Positions 9,196 to 18,073 of a DNA stretch of 50,223 bases are shown here, piece by piece (the first letter of the stretch is position 1; every line of letters starts with the position of its first letter). Under the pieces are notes generated by a model. It made no database searches and was not told where the DNA came from. It saw nothing but the letters and a program-made list of their open reading frames with translations. The position numbers and the translations under genes were made by a program. The DNA comes from Betaproteobacteria bacterium (GTDB taxonomy: Bacteria > Pseudomonadota > Gammaproteobacteria > Burkholderiales > SG8-39): positions 1 to 50,223 of the forward strand of contig SCTX01000039.1 of assembly GCA_004298385.1 (NCBI GenBank). Direction: 5' to 3'.

Positions 9196-9810
9196 GTGAC
9201 TCCTGGTTACTGGCTGCGCGCCAAGCGCGCGCTGGCGCGCCGCGACGCCGTGCTCGCGCGCATCATCCGCGCCCATCCGCGCATCGCGCTCGCGCGCCGA
9301 GGAGAGCCGTTCAAGACGCTCGCCCGGTCCATCGTCGGCCAGCAGATTTCGGTGAAAGCGGCCGAATCGGTATGGAACCGGGTGCTCGCTGTCGCTCCAG
9401 CGGCGACGCCCGAACAGATCCTCAAGGCGCGCCGCCGGCTGCGCCGATGCGGCCTGTCACAGCGCAAAGCCGAGTACATCGCGGACCTCGCGCGCCACTT
9501 CTCCGACGGCACCATTCATGCGCGCGACTGGCCGCACATGGACGACGAGGCGGTGATCGCCGAACTCATCCAGGTGCGCGGCATCGGCCGCTGGACGGCG
9601 GAGATGTTTCTGATGTTCAACCTGCTGCGGCCCGACGTGCTGCCGCTGGACGACCTGGGCCTGCAGAAGGCGATCAAGCTGCACTATTTCGACGGCGAGG
9701 GCGTCACGCGCGAGCGCATGCGCGAGCTTGGCGCAAACTGGGCGCCGTGGCGTTCGGTCGCCGCCTGGTACCTGTGGCGCAGCCTCGACCCGGCGCCGGT
9801 GGAATACTAA
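9196..9810 (+). CDS. DNA-3-methyladenine glycosylase II-like (HhH-GPD)
   Basis: A 204-residue AlkA-type base-excision repair glycosylase without the N-terminal domain of E. coli AlkA. The helix-hairpin-helix is VRGIGRWTAEMF (127-138) and the GPD segment ends in LPLDDLGL, with D153 the likely catalytic aspartate (D152 next to it). The early block SIVGQQISVKAA (45-56) is typical. Translation appears to start at GTG 9196, directly after the stop of the HNH gene, implying coupling. No iron-sulfur cluster cysteines are present. Its expected role is excision of alkylated purines from DNA. Confidence 0.88.
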   Translation: MTPGYWLRAKRALARRDAVLARIIRAHPRIALARRGEPFKTLARSIVGQQISVKAAESVWNRVLAVAPAATPEQILKARRRLRRCGLSQRKAEYIADLARHFSDGTIHARDWPHMDDEAVIAELIQVRGIGRWTAEMFLMFNLLRPDVLPLDDLGLQKAIKLHYFDGEGVTRERMRELGANWAPWRSVAAWYLWRSLDPAPVEY

Positions 9811-9908
9811 GGGCGCCTAACGGAATTTCCGTTAGGCGACCGATTTAGGAGAGCACGAGGGGCCAAGGAAGGGGTGGGACCCTTCCTTCCCACCCAGGTT
9901 CCCTCGTG
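9811..9908 (+). repeat. structured intergenic repeat, copy 1
   Basis: Directly after the glycosylase stop lies a perfect 11-bp inverted repeat (CGCCTAACGGA, 9814-9824; TCCGTTAGGCG, 9828-9838). It is followed by an 8-bp outer stem CACGAGGG/CCCTCGTG (9854-9861 / 9901-9908) enclosing two mutually exclusive inner stems: AAGGAAGGG/CCCTTCCTT (9865-9873/9880-9888) or GGGTGGGA/TCCCACCC (9872-9879/9888-9895). A related but shorter element occurs at 42991-43052. The copy lies between a stop codon and the accA leader, so it may act as a terminator or RNA-processing site. It lacks a T-tract. Confidence 0.55.
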
Positions 9909-10006
9909 TTGTTAAGCACTTTTTAATGCTGCCGCAGCGTCTGCGTACGCTGGCGGGACAGTGGGATAAAATAAGATGTTCTTCGCATTCATCGCAGCTT
10001 GAGCAT

Positions 10007-10975
10007 TTGAAAACGACTTTCCTCGAATTCGAGCAACCCATTTCCGATCTTGAAGCGAAGATCGAGGAGTTGCGTTTTGTGCAAGACGACTCGGCGGTGG
10101 ATATCTCGGAGGAAATCGCGCGGCTGCAGAAAAAGAGCAATGCGCTGACCAAGGACATCTACGCCAAGCTCACCCCCTGGCAGATGGCGCAGGTCGCGCG
10201 TCATCCGCAACGCCCGTTTACGCTTGACTACATCAATCTGTTGTTTACCGATTTTGAGGAACTGCACGGCGACCGCTCCTACGCCGACGACTTGTCCATC
10301 GTCGGTGGCTTGGCGCACTTCAACGGCCAGTCGGTGATGGTGATCGGGCAGCAGAAGGGCCGCGACACCAAGGAAAAGATCCTGCGCAACTTCGGCATGC
10401 CGCGTCCGGAGGGCTACCGCAAAGCCATGCGCCTGATGCGTCTGGCGGAAAAATTCGCGATTCCCGTGCTCACGTTCGTCGATACGCCCGGCGCCTATCC
10501 CGGCATCGGCGCCGAGGAGCGCGGTCAGTCCGAGGCGATCGGCCACAGCCTCTACGTCATGGCCGAGCTGAAAGTGCCGATCATCTGCACCGTGATCGGC
10601 GAGGGTGGATCGGGCGGCGCGCTCGCGCTTGCCGTGGGCGACATCGTGATGATGCTGCAATACGCCATCTATTCGGTGATCTCGCCCGAGGGTTGCGCCT
10701 CGATTCTGTGGAAAAGCGCCGACAAGGCGGCCGAGGCGGCGGAAACGATGGGTATTACCGCCAACCGCCTGAAGACCCTGGGCCTGATCGACAAGATCAT
10801 CAGCGAACCTCTGGGTGGCGCCCACCGCGACCACGCGGCCATGGCGCAGGGTTTGAAAAAGGCGCTACAGGACGCGCTACGCTCTCTCGCCAACAAGGGC
10901 GTCGACGAGCTGATCGAGGCGCGCTTCGACCGCCTGATGGACTATGGCAAGTTCAAGGAAGCCGAAACCGAATAG
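10007..10975 (+). CDS. accA: acetyl-CoA carboxylase carboxyltransferase subunit alpha
   Basis: The alpha subunit of the carboxyltransferase that, with AccD, transfers CO2 from biotin-AccB to acetyl-CoA, giving malonyl-CoA for fatty-acid synthesis. The start is placed at TTG 10007 because the homologous N-terminus ([12 protein letters not shown]) begins exactly there. An in-frame ATG at 9926 would add 27 unrelated residues. The product has 322 residues, like other AccA proteins. Family blocks include [41 protein letters not shown] and the oxyanion region [10 protein letters not shown]. The ribosome site is weak (GAG just upstream), which fits a limiting or regulated start. The 3' end overlaps the tilS start. 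Confidence 0.95.
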   Translation: MKTTFLEFEQPISDLEAKIEELRFVQDDSAVDISEEIARLQKKSNALTKDIYAKLTPWQMAQVARHPQRPFTLDYINLLFTDFEELHGDRSYADDLSIVGGLAHFNGQSVMVIGQQKGRDTKEKILRNFGMPRPEGYRKAMRLMRLAEKFAIPVLTFVDTPGAYPGIGAEERGQSEAIGHSLYVMAELKVPIICTVIGEGGSGGALALAVGDIVMMLQYAIYSVISPEGCASILWKSADKAAEAAETMGITANRLKTLGLIDKIISEPLGGAHRDHAAMAQGLKKALQDALRSLANKGVDELIEARFDRLMDYGKFKEAETE

Positions 10976-12326
10976 CGCGGACGGCGTCGAAGCCGCGGTA
11001 GGCGCAGCGCTCAAGCCTTTGCTCTTTCCCCGGGCGCGGCTGGTGCTGGGGCTGTCGGGCGGACTCGACTCGGTGGTGCTGCTGGAGGTGCTGCGCCGGC
11101 TTACCGGGCAACTCGGTTTTCGCCTGTCGTGCGTACACGTCAACCATGGCATCAGCCCGAACGCGCGCCGCTGGGCTGCGTTTTGCGCACGCCACTGCAA
11201 GCGCCACGCAATCGCGCTGGCATTGCACGAGGTCGATGTCGAACATTATCGCGCCGAGGGTTTGGAGGCCGCCGCGCGCCGCGCCCGCTATCAGGTCTAC
11301 GCGCGGCAACAAGCCGATTTCATCGTGCTCGCCCAGCACTCGGACGACCAGGCCGAGACAATGCTGCTGCAGTTGCTGCGCGGCGCCGGGGTGAAGGGCG
11401 GGGCGGCAATGCCGCTGATGCGGGAGCAGGATTCGGGCAGGAAAGGCAAAAGGACACGGGCACCCGCCATCCTGCGGCCGATGCTCGCGCTCTCGCGCAA
11501 AGAAATCGAAGCCTACGCCAAGGCGAACAAGCTCAAGTGGATCGAAGACGAGAGCAATGCCGATACCCGCTACGACCGCAATTTTCTGCGGCACCGGGTG
11601 TTGCCTGTGATCGGGCAGGCCTTTCCCGGCTACCGCGCTACGCTGGCGCGTGCCGCCGGACATCTGGCCGAGGCGAGCCAGGTTCTGGATCAACTGGCGG
11701 AACTCGACGCGAAACTCGCCGTGAACGGAAACAAGCTCGTGTTGGCCGAGTTGAGACGGATCGGCGTCGCTCGTACGAAGAATCTAGTGCGCTGGCTGTT
11801 GCTGCAGCAAGGCGATGCGGCGCCCGAGGCGGATCGCCTGCAGGAAGGATTACGTCAGTTGTTCCAGGCGCGCGTTGACGCCGCCGTGCACGTTCCGCTC
11901 GGTGCCTGCGAACTGCGCCGATATGCCGGCTGCGCCTATCTGCTGCGACCGCTGGTGGAAGTGCCTGGGGAATTGCGGCGCGACTGGGACGGCAACCGCG
12001 TGTGGTCCCTGCCCGAACTGGGCGGGACATTGCATTTCGTGCGCGGACCAGGCGCCGGCCTGGATTGCGCCTTGATTGGCGCGAGAGGACTGAGCGTAAG
12101 TTTGCGGCAAGGAGGCGAGAAACTGCGCTTGCGGTCCGGCGGTTCAACGCGCAGTCTGAAAAACCTGCTGCAGGAAGCGCGCATGCCGCCCTGGGAGCGC
12201 GAGCGCCTGCCCCTGATCTATTGCGCCGATGCGCTGGTAGCGGTTCCCGGCCTGGGCGTGGCAAGCGGCTGGCAGGCCAGAGGCGGCAATGTCGGTTGGA
12301 CGATCACTTGGCGGCGGCAAGAATAG
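10944..12326 (+). CDS. tilS: tRNA(Ile)-lysidine synthase
   Basis: Modifies C34 of the CAU-anticodon tRNA-Ile to lysidine, an essential step that lets it read AUA and be charged with isoleucine. The N-type ATP pyrophosphatase P-loop SGGLDS (38-43) is intact, followed by the CVHVNHG block, an [21 protein letters not shown] segment split over 107-127, and the conserved [14 protein letters not shown] region. At 460 residues it has the full length with C-terminal domains. The start at 10944 overlaps the accA end by 32 nt, an arrangement seen in other betaproteobacteria. No better start exists downstream. Confidence 0.93.
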   Translation: MASSRKPKPNSADGVEAAVGAALKPLLFPRARLVLGLSGGLDSVVLLEVLRRLTGQLGFRLSCVHVNHGISPNARRWAAFCARHCKRHAIALALHEVDVEHYRAEGLEAAARRARYQVYARQQADFIVLAQHSDDQAETMLLQLLRGAGVKGGAAMPLMREQDSGRKGKRTRAPAILRPMLALSRKEIEAYAKANKLKWIEDESNADTRYDRNFLRHRVLPVIGQAFPGYRATLARAAGHLAEASQVLDQLAELDAKLAVNGNKLVLAELRRIGVARTKNLVRWLLLQQGDAAPEADRLQEGLRQLFQARVDAAVHVPLGACELRRYAGCAYLLRPLVEVPGELRRDWDGNRVWSLPELGGTLHFVRGPGAGLDCALIGARGLSVSLRQGGEKLRLRSGGSTRSLKNLLQEARMPPWERERLPLIYCADALVAVPGLGVASGWQARGGNVGWTITWRRQE

Positions 12327-12399
12327 ACCACTTCCGCGGCTGTCATGCACCATGCATGGCGGCGCTACCTGCCGACGCGACACTCGGACAATTCACAGA

Positions 12400-12428
12400 T
12401 TGTTCCGGTAACAGGCTTTCGATAGAAT
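12400..12428 (+). promoter_or_regulatory. candidate promoter for the first Bug receptor gene
   Basis: TTGTTC (12400-12405) and TAGAAT (12423-12428) are separated by 17 nt. The -10 matches 5 of 6 bases, the -35 only its first three. It sits between the tilS stop and the receptor gene at 12510, with a leader of about 75 nt. Confidence 0.4.
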
Positions 12429-12509
12429 AGACAAGCCAGGGTGTTTTCGCGTTTTCGATGCCGGTATCGCCCCCCTCTCCCCCTCCAATCAATCAACCGA
12501 GAGGAAATC

Positions 12510-13475
12510 ATGACGCCTATGTTCCGCCGTTACCTTGTCCTGCTGTCCTTAGTATGCTGCCTGACGCCGCTTGCCGCCTGGAGTGATGCCTACCCGAGCA
12601 AGTCGATTCGCCTGGTCATCCCTTTCTCTCCCGGAGGGGCGACCGATGTGGTGGCGCGGATCGTCGCGCAAAAACTGACCGAGGCGTTTAAGCAATCGGT
12701 GGTGGTGGATTCCCGGCCCGGCGCCAACGGCATCATCGGCACCGATATCGTCGCCAAGGCCGCTCCCGACGGCTACACCCTGCTGGCATCGGTGGCCAGC
12801 GCCCACACCTTGAATCCCAGCATTTACAAGCTGCCCTACGATCCGCTGAAGGATTTCGTGGCGGTGTCCCTAGTGGCCAACCTGCCCATTATGGTCGTGG
12901 CCCATCCGTCGCTACCTGCCAAGACCATCCAAGAGTTTATCGCCTTGGCGAAATCCAAGCCCGGTCAGATCAACTTTTCCTCCGGCACCAGTCTGATCCA
13001 ACTCACCGGCGAGTTGTTCAAGTCGGCCACCGACACCAATATCGTGGCCATCCCCTACAAGGGCACCGGGCCGCAACTGACGGCAGTGCTGGCCGGAGAG
13101 GTTTCGCTGACCTTCGATCCGTTCACTGCCCTGTCCCAGGTGAAAGCCGGCAAGCTCCGCGCCTTGGCGATTCTCGCTCCCAAGCGCTCGCCCCTGCTCC
13201 CGGATGTCCCCACTCTCGAGGAAGCCGGCGTTCGGGGAGTGGATGTCGCTTCCTGGGTCGGAATCCTCGTTCCGGCCGGCACTCCCAATGAAATCGTGAA
13301 TCGCTTGCAGGGGGAAATCGCCAAAATCGCCGCCATGCCGGACGTGAAAGAACGATTCGCCAGCATCTCTTACGAACCTGTGGGCAGTACGCCGGAACAG
13401 TTTGCCAATCTCATTCGGGTGGAACTCGCCAAATGGGCCAAAGTCGTGAAAGAGACCAATTTCAAAGTCGAGTAA
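12510..13475 (+). CDS. Bug/TctC family tripartite tricarboxylate transporter receptor
   Basis: A 321-residue periplasmic receptor. The ATG at 12510 follows a GAGAGGAA ribosome site. The product begins with a signal peptide (core YLVLLSLVCCLTPLAAW, cleavage near SDA) and enters the mature Bug start YPSKSIRLVIPFSPGGATDVV. Further family blocks are VDSRPGANGIIGTDIVAKAAPDGYT (split over 71-95) and LPYDPLKDF. Bug proteins bind small carboxylates such as dicarboxylates, nicotinate or amino acids and usually outnumber the TctAB membrane parts. No tctA or tctB is in the window, so this is an orphan receptor. It lies upstream of two CoA-transferase genes, so an acid activated to a CoA ester is the likely ligand. 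Confidence 0.92.
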   Translation: MTPMFRRYLVLLSLVCCLTPLAAWSDAYPSKSIRLVIPFSPGGATDVVARIVAQKLTEAFKQSVVVDSRPGANGIIGTDIVAKAAPDGYTLLASVASAHTLNPSIYKLPYDPLKDFVAVSLVANLPIMVVAHPSLPAKTIQEFIALAKSKPGQINFSSGTSLIQLTGELFKSATDTNIVAIPYKGTGPQLTAVLAGEVSLTFDPFTALSQVKAGKLRALAILAPKRSPLLPDVPTLEEAGVRGVDVASWVGILVPAGTPNEIVNRLQGEIAKIAAMPDVKERFASISYEPVGSTPEQFANLIRVELAKWAKVVKETNFKVE

Positions 13476-13550
13476 TCACTGTCTATCATATTTGTGGGGC
13501 AGGGATAATGGACAAGACAACTTTCCGATGGAAATCACGCAGGAGGCGAA

Positions 13551-14525
13551 GTGGGCCGATCGCAGACAGATAAGCCGCAGTTTCCGGACACCGGGAGCTT
13601 AGGCAAGGCTAATAAGCGGAGCACAAAAATTGCCTCCGTCGACGAAGTGGTGAGCCTGATTAAACCGGGATGCAAACTCGGCCTTGGTGGCGCCCTGCAC
13701 GAATCGCGGCCCATCGCCTTGCTTCGCGAAGTTGTCAAACGCCGAATCGGAGATCTCTCCCTCTATTCCGGGCCGGTTGCCGGCTATGATGTTGATCTGT
13801 TGATAGGCGCCGGCTTGGTGAAAGAAACCTTCATTCCGGCCATTACGTTCGAATCCCACGGCCTAGCCCCAAATTTCCGTCAGGCGGTGGAGGGAGGGTT
13901 GGTCAAGGCTCATATTCTGGACGTTCTCACCGTGGTGGGCGGCCTGATGGCGGCTGGATTGGGTTTGCCGTTTTTCCCGATAGCCGCGTTGAAAGGAACG
14001 GATGAGGTGAAGTACAACCCCCTCATCAAGAAATTCACCCCGCCGTTTGGGGATGAAGATATTTACGCTGTCCAGCCAATCGTCCCTGATGTTGTTCTAT
14101 TGCACGCGGCCGAGAGCGATCCTTTCGGCAATATCAGGAACTATGGCGCGTTTCGCTCTGTTGACCAACTCCTTGCCAAGGCAGGCAAGACGGTCATTGT
14201 GAGCGTCGATAAGATCGTCAGCCCGGAAACGATCATGCAGGATCCCTATCGGACAACCATCCCCTGTGTATACATACACAAGGTGGTGGAGATTCCCTAT
14301 GGAGCCCATCCGACTGCCTCGCCGTCCATCTATTCGATGGACGATGATCACATCGCCGATTACTGGCAGGCTGCGGAACTTAAGAGAACCGGGCGGAACC
14401 CGGAGGTATTTAAGGACTATCTGCGCCGCTATGTCGATGAACCGGATTCGATCTATCGCTATTTGGAGCTGGTGGGCGGCATGAGAAAGCTCGTTGAGCT
14501 CGAGAAAGAGGAGCGGCAATTGTGA
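13551..14525 (+). CDS. CoA-transferase subunit A (GctA-like, family I)
   Basis: A 324-residue family I CoA-transferase alpha subunit. It starts at GTG 13551 with an AGGAGG ribosome site 4 nt upstream. Recognisable blocks are SLIKPGCKLGLGGALHESRP near the N-terminus, the glycine-rich GGLMAAGLGLPFFP around 128-141, and HAAESDPFGNIRNYGA. It resembles glutaconate CoA-transferase A and the related IpdA family. It forms a complex with the next gene product, whose start overlaps its stop in GTGA. The complex would move CoA from acetyl- or succinyl-CoA to a carboxylic acid. Substrate unknown; the adjacent Bug receptor suggests an imported acid. Confidence 0.85.
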   Translation: MGRSQTDKPQFPDTGSLGKANKRSTKIASVDEVVSLIKPGCKLGLGGALHESRPIALLREVVKRRIGDLSLYSGPVAGYDVDLLIGAGLVKETFIPAITFESHGLAPNFRQAVEGGLVKAHILDVLTVVGGLMAAGLGLPFFPIAALKGTDEVKYNPLIKKFTPPFGDEDIYAVQPIVPDVVLLHAAESDPFGNIRNYGAFRSVDQLLAKAGKTVIVSVDKIVSPETIMQDPYRTTIPCVYIHKVVEIPYGAHPTASPSIYSMDDDHIADYWQAAELKRTGRNPEVFKDYLRRYVDEPDSIYRYLELVGGMRKLVELEKEERQL

Positions 14526-15292
14526 CGAGCCTAGCCTGCAAACCCGTCGAGTTGATGGCTATTGTCCTGGCCCGGGACATCGGCGATGGCGAAAAAGGTG
14601 CCGCCGGAATCGCTGCCGCGGTACCGAATGCCGCAATGTTTCTTGCACGGCGCCTGCACGCCCCCAACTTCAGTATTTGTGGTGAATTGGTCGTCAACCC
14701 CAAGCCTAAACGCCTCTACGCATCCGTCTCGGATCACCGCTACCACTATGGAGCGGAAGCCGAGGAAGGGTTTCTGGAACTTTTTGGCAGCTCCCACAAA
14801 GGTCTGGATTTCTGGTTCCACAGCGGCATTCAGATCGATAAGTATGGGAACGTCAATCTCCACCTGCTTGGGAGCGTAGAGCGTCCCACTTTCAGGGGCC
14901 CGGCCCTCGCGAACGTGTCCTTTGCGGTGACTTCGACGCGCTTCTATTTGTATCCGATGGTCCATAATCGACGGGTGTTTGTCGACAAGGTCGACTTCAT
15001 CAGTGTGCCAGGCAACCTCCAAGGCCCGGAGAGCAAGGCAATGGCAGGCCTCAGGAACGAGGGCCCCAGGCTATGCGTTTCGCCCTTGGCGGTGATGGAT
15101 TTCGACCCCGTCACGCTGCGCATGCGCCTGCGCTCGGTTCACGCAGGACACACGGTAGATGAAGTGCTGGCAAATACGGGCTTCGATCTCATCGTGCCTG
15201 AACGCGTGCCGATTACCGAGCCTCCGACCGAGGAGGAACTGCGTGTGCTGCGCGAGGAGGTTGACCCCGATGGCTTGCTGCGCAGTTACTAG
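14522..15292 (+). CDS. CoA-transferase subunit B (GctB-like, family I)
   Basis: A 256-residue beta subunit, coupled to subunit A by a 4-nt overlap and starting at GTG. E55 in the stretch ICGELVVNPKP sits where the catalytic glutamate (Glu54) of glutaconate CoA-transferase beta would be; that match is inferred by eye. Other conserved parts are SSHKGLDFWFHSGIQID and the FISVPGNLQGPESKA segment. The C-terminal PPTEEELRVLREEVDPDGL tail is typical of GctB/IpdB-like proteins. The pair is likely functional. Confidence 0.83.
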   Translation: MTSLACKPVELMAIVLARDIGDGEKGAAGIAAAVPNAAMFLARRLHAPNFSICGELVVNPKPKRLYASVSDHRYHYGAEAEEGFLELFGSSHKGLDFWFHSGIQIDKYGNVNLHLLGSVERPTFRGPALANVSFAVTSTRFYLYPMVHNRRVFVDKVDFISVPGNLQGPESKAMAGLRNEGPRLCVSPLAVMDFDPVTLRMRLRSVHAGHTVDEVLANTGFDLIVPERVPITEPPTEEELRVLREEVDPDGLLRSY

Positions 15293-15374
15293 ACCGGCCC
15301 GGAAATACTTTGGCCGTTTCGGCGTGACGCACGAGGATACTTGGTTGGGAGCCTAGCTAAGGAGGGTCTGCAGG

Positions 15375-16559
15375 ATGGAGCAAGCACTGACGGGAATACG
15401 AGTGCTGGATCTCACGCTAGCGTATTTGGGCCCCTATGCCACGCAACTGTTGGCGTATATGGGCGCGGAGGTCATTCACGTCGAATCACCCCGCGGCGAA
15501 CTGAGCCGTGGAATTGACGCCCGCGGCGGCACCAGCCATTTGTTTGCTCTGTTGAACAACGGCAAGAAGTCCATCACCTTGGACCTGCGTACGCGGGAGG
15601 GGCAGGACATCTTCAGGCAACTCCTGGGGCGAACCGATATCCTCGTGCAAAATTACGCGTACGGTATTCTGGAGAGCTTCGGCTTCTCATGGGAAACGCT
15701 GCGGGAGATCAATCCCAGGCTGATCTATGCGACCGCGACGGGCTACGGCAGCTACGGCCCCTACCGGGACTGGAGTTCAGTCGATATTGCGGTCCAGGCC
15801 AAGTCGGGGCTCATGAGCGTTAACGGCTACCCGGATCGTCCGCCATGCCGATTAGGTGCGGCAATTACAGATCCGTTCGCCGGCCTGCACCTGCTCACCG
15901 GAGCCTTGGCGGCGCTGTATCAACGGGAAAGAACCGGGCGCGGGCGAAGGATCGAGGTATCGCTGCACGACGCCACCGTAGGCTCATTGGCCGTCAACCT
16001 GGCGGCATACTATGCAAGCGGCCGCGTTCCGGAGCGCCAGGGCAGTGGCCAGACCTCGGGGCTCGCGCCAATGGGCGTGTTCGAAACTTCGGACGGCTAT
16101 TGTGCGCTGACAGCCGTTCAGGACAACTGGTGGAATGGTTTGTTGGAAATTTTGGGTCGCGCCGAACTGAAGTCGGATCCGCGCTTCGCTACGCCAAGCG
16201 CCCGCCGGGAAAACAAGGAGTTGGTGGACCAAATCGTCAATTCCTGGACGCACACCAGGACCAAGCATGAGGTAGAGCAGGAGTTGAACAAACACGGCGT
16301 TCCCGCCGGAGCGGTGTTGGATTTGGAAGACATACTGGGTGATCCTCAATATGCGGAACGCGAGACCTTCGTGGAGACGGAGCACCCAGTACTCGGCCGC
16401 CTGAAGACATTTGGCAATTTCATCAAGTTCTCGGATTCACCGTCACCGAGGCTGAACCCCGCGCCGGCACTCGGTGAAGATAATGATTCCGTATACATTG
16501 ATCTGCTCGGCTACAGCGCCGAGGCGGTGGCCAAGTTCAAGGCGAATGGCGTCATCTAA
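15375..16559 (+). CDS. CaiB/BaiF family (family III) CoA-transferase
   Basis: A 394-residue family III CoA-transferase that exchanges CoA between acids through an aspartyl-CoA anhydride. The N-terminal Rossmann-like part has GIRVLDLTLAYLGPYATQLLAYMGAEVIHVE split over 7-37. D166 in GAAITDPFAGLHLL falls at the position of the catalytic Asp169 of formyl-CoA transferase. Length is standard. It lies 82 nt after the GctB-like gene in the same orientation. Two unrelated CoA-transferases in one cluster suggest sequential activation of two acids or alternative donors. The AAGGAGGG site lies about 8 nt before the ATG. Confidence 0.88.
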   Translation: MEQALTGIRVLDLTLAYLGPYATQLLAYMGAEVIHVESPRGELSRGIDARGGTSHLFALLNNGKKSITLDLRTREGQDIFRQLLGRTDILVQNYAYGILESFGFSWETLREINPRLIYATATGYGSYGPYRDWSSVDIAVQAKSGLMSVNGYPDRPPCRLGAAITDPFAGLHLLTGALAALYQRERTGRGRRIEVSLHDATVGSLAVNLAAYYASGRVPERQGSGQTSGLAPMGVFETSDGYCALTAVQDNWWNGLLEILGRAELKSDPRFATPSARRENKELVDQIVNSWTHTRTKHEVEQELNKHGVPAGAVLDLEDILGDPQYAERETFVETEHPVLGRLKTFGNFIKFSDSPSPRLNPAPALGEDNDSVYIDLLGYSAEAVAKFKANGVI

Positions 16560-16582
16560 TCTCGAGGAGAATGTCCGGGTCT

Positions 16583-16642
16583 CTCATTCGTAGCGATGAA
16601 TGGGGCACGGAATTGGCCAAGCGGGGTAAACCCGTCGAGTGA
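16583..16642 (+). pseudogene. possible 3' end remnant of a Bug/tctC gene
   Basis: A short frame ends at TGA 16640-16642 and reads LIRSDEWGTELAKRGKPVE. It resembles the usual Bug C-terminus, in which LIRSE is followed by an AKW and a KPE-like end. It lies just before the truncated tctC 5' copy, as a Bug 3' remnant does at 21539. The match is short and eye-based, so this is tentative. Confidence 0.3.
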
Positions 16643-16659
16643 CGCTTCCACCGCCCTCT

Positions 16660-16784
16660 TCCCAACCCGGAGAACTGCCCCAAGAGAGCCATCCACCGAA
16701 TCCTCGTCTTATTGACTACCAGCTTAGCTGTCGCTTCCTTGACGGCATACGCTCAAACCTGTCCCAGCAAGCCTATCCGGGTCA
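16660..16784 (+). pseudogene. truncated 5' copy of the Bug/tctC gene found at 21767
   Basis: About 123 nt match the leader, start region and signal-peptide codons of the intact Bug gene at 21767 with only seven differences counted by eye (roughly 94% identity). The match covers 16662-16784 and stops abruptly after the codons for KPIRV. The start codon is lost: the copy has CCCCAAGAG where the intact gene has CCCCATGAG. It therefore cannot be expressed as such. The break point abuts the 3' end of the minus-strand methyltransferase gene, whose last codons lie inside this remnant. High identity implies recent duplication or gene conversion. Confidence 0.88.
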
Positions 16785-17836
16785 CCCAGCGCATAAAAGG
16801 CCATGGCAGGGTTGCGAATGTCGAGGCGCTCGAATCTCGTGAAGCCCGCTTCGCGTGCCATCGCTCTGGCCCGCCCTTCGCCCCAACAGGCACCCAGGCC
16901 CGGCCCGCCCTGCGCCAGCGATTGCGGCACGCAGTGTAGGCAGCTCATTCCGTAGAGCATGCGCGCAAATGGGTTCTGGATGTTTTTCTCCAACTGGTCG
17001 GCTACCTTGGGCTCCACCATCAGATAGGTGCCGCCTTCGTTGAGCGCGGAACGGATGCGTTTCATCGCGCCCAAAGGGTCGGGCAGATCGTGGATTACGT
17101 CGAAGGTGCTGATGAAGTCCCAGCCAGGATCGGTGGGCAAAGCTTCTACAGGCTCGGCAAAAAACGCGATTCGGTTGCCCAAGCCAACTTCGCGCGCATA
17201 GCCGCGCGCGATATCGATCGAACGCGCGTCGAAATCGAGCCCGGCGATGGTCGCGGCCGGGAAGGCCTTGGCCAGCGTTACCGGCACCACGCCGGTGCCA
17301 CAGCCCACATCGAGCGCGCGACCTCCGGCCTGCAGGCGCGCTACCACCTCTGGCATCGCGGGCAGCCAACTGCGCACCAGGCGGTTCTCGTAGACCGAGC
17401 GATTCATCGCCTCCAGAGAACCGGGCAGTTCCGCACCAAAATCGGAAAACGAAACACCTTTGCCCGTCTTGAATGCAGTTACCAACCGCGGCGTCATCGC
17501 CAGAAAACCGGGAAGGCCCTGGAACAAACCGCCGAGGTAGTATTCCGACGAAGCGTCGGTCAGGTACATGGCATGTTCGTCCGGCAGCGCAAACGTGTCG
17601 GCGGCGGGGTCATGCTCGACATAACCCGCGCCGGCCATTACGGCGAGCCATTCCTCGACATACCGGGAAGAGGCCCCGGCGCGCTCAGCGAGCGCATCGG
17701 GGCTCAACGGCCCCGCCCCAGCCATGGCCTTGAACAAGCCGCTGCGATCGCCAACGAACAGCAGTCCGGCAGCCAACGTGGTACCTACATCACCCACGAG
17801 CTTCAACATGAACCGCGTGGATTTTTCCTTGTCCAT
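16724..17836 (-). CDS. SAM-dependent class I methyltransferase with winged-helix N-terminus
   Basis: A 370-residue methyltransferase of the two-domain type (N-terminal winged-helix/dimerisation segment 15-100, SAM-binding Rossmann domain after 170). Motif I is LDVGCGTG (175-182) and an acidic strand end follows at GLDFD. The ATG at 17836 was chosen because an AGGAGA site lies 5-6 nt upstream; a longer frame to 17932 adds a non-conserved stretch. The last about 20 residues (from GDPDRLAGTG to the end) are encoded by antisense of the tctC remnant at 16724-16784, so the native C-terminus has been replaced. The core domain is complete and may still be active. Substrate unknown. Confidence 0.8.
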   Translation of the reverse strand: MDKEKSTRFMLKLVGDVGTTLAAGLLFVGDRSGLFKAMAGAGPLSPDALAERAGASSRYVEEWLAVMAGAGYVEHDPAADTFALPDEHAMYLTDASSEYYLGGLFQGLPGFLAMTPRLVTAFKTGKGVSFSDFGAELPGSLEAMNRSVYENRLVRSWLPAMPEVVARLQAGGRALDVGCGTGVVPVTLAKAFPAATIAGLDFDARSIDIARGYAREVGLGNRIAFFAEPVEALPTDPGWDFISTFDVIHDLPDPLGAMKRIRSALNEGGTYLMVEPKVADQLEKNIQNPFARMLYGMSCLHCVPQSLAQGGPGLGACWGEGRARAMAREAGFTRFERLDIRNPAMAFYALGDPDRLAGTGLSVCRQGSDS

Positions 17837-18073
17837 TAGCGTCTCCTGAACTTTTCGTGCAGCATTGCGGTGGCACGGCACTCTGCGTAGTTGCAAAGTT
17901 GAGCGTCGGTGCGTGTCCGGTTCGGGTCGCAAGCAGCCAACGGCATCGGCTTCGGCTGAATCCCCGGAATAATGTCCCCTCGGAACATTTCCGCTGTCGG
18001 TGCCGTAAATGTGTCATCGAACGTCCGGGCTTTAAGACCGCGAGACGCAACGTGCAGACTCGACTTCAATCGC

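Noticed and set aside
8251-9276. Long minus-strand open frame of about 340 codons opposite the HNH gene
   Set aside because: It is antisense to a clear HNH domain, has no ribosome site and shows the His/Arg/Ala-rich composition typical of frames opposite GC-rich genes.
9814-9838. GCCTAAC...GTTAGGC as an integron attC site
   Set aside because: The two core motifs are only 9 nt apart, while attC sites span about 57 to 141 nt; it is a simple hairpin.
8658-9848. Plus-strand open frame of about 396 codons overlapping the HNH and glycosylase genes
   Set aside because: It is an out-of-frame shadow of two genes with clear motifs and is extremely Arg/Pro/Ala rich with no domain.
17968-17990. Imperfect inverted repeat AATGTCCC-CTC-GGAACATT upstream of the methyltransferase
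   Set aside because: One mismatch per arm, no promoter around it and no second copy, so too weak to call an operator.
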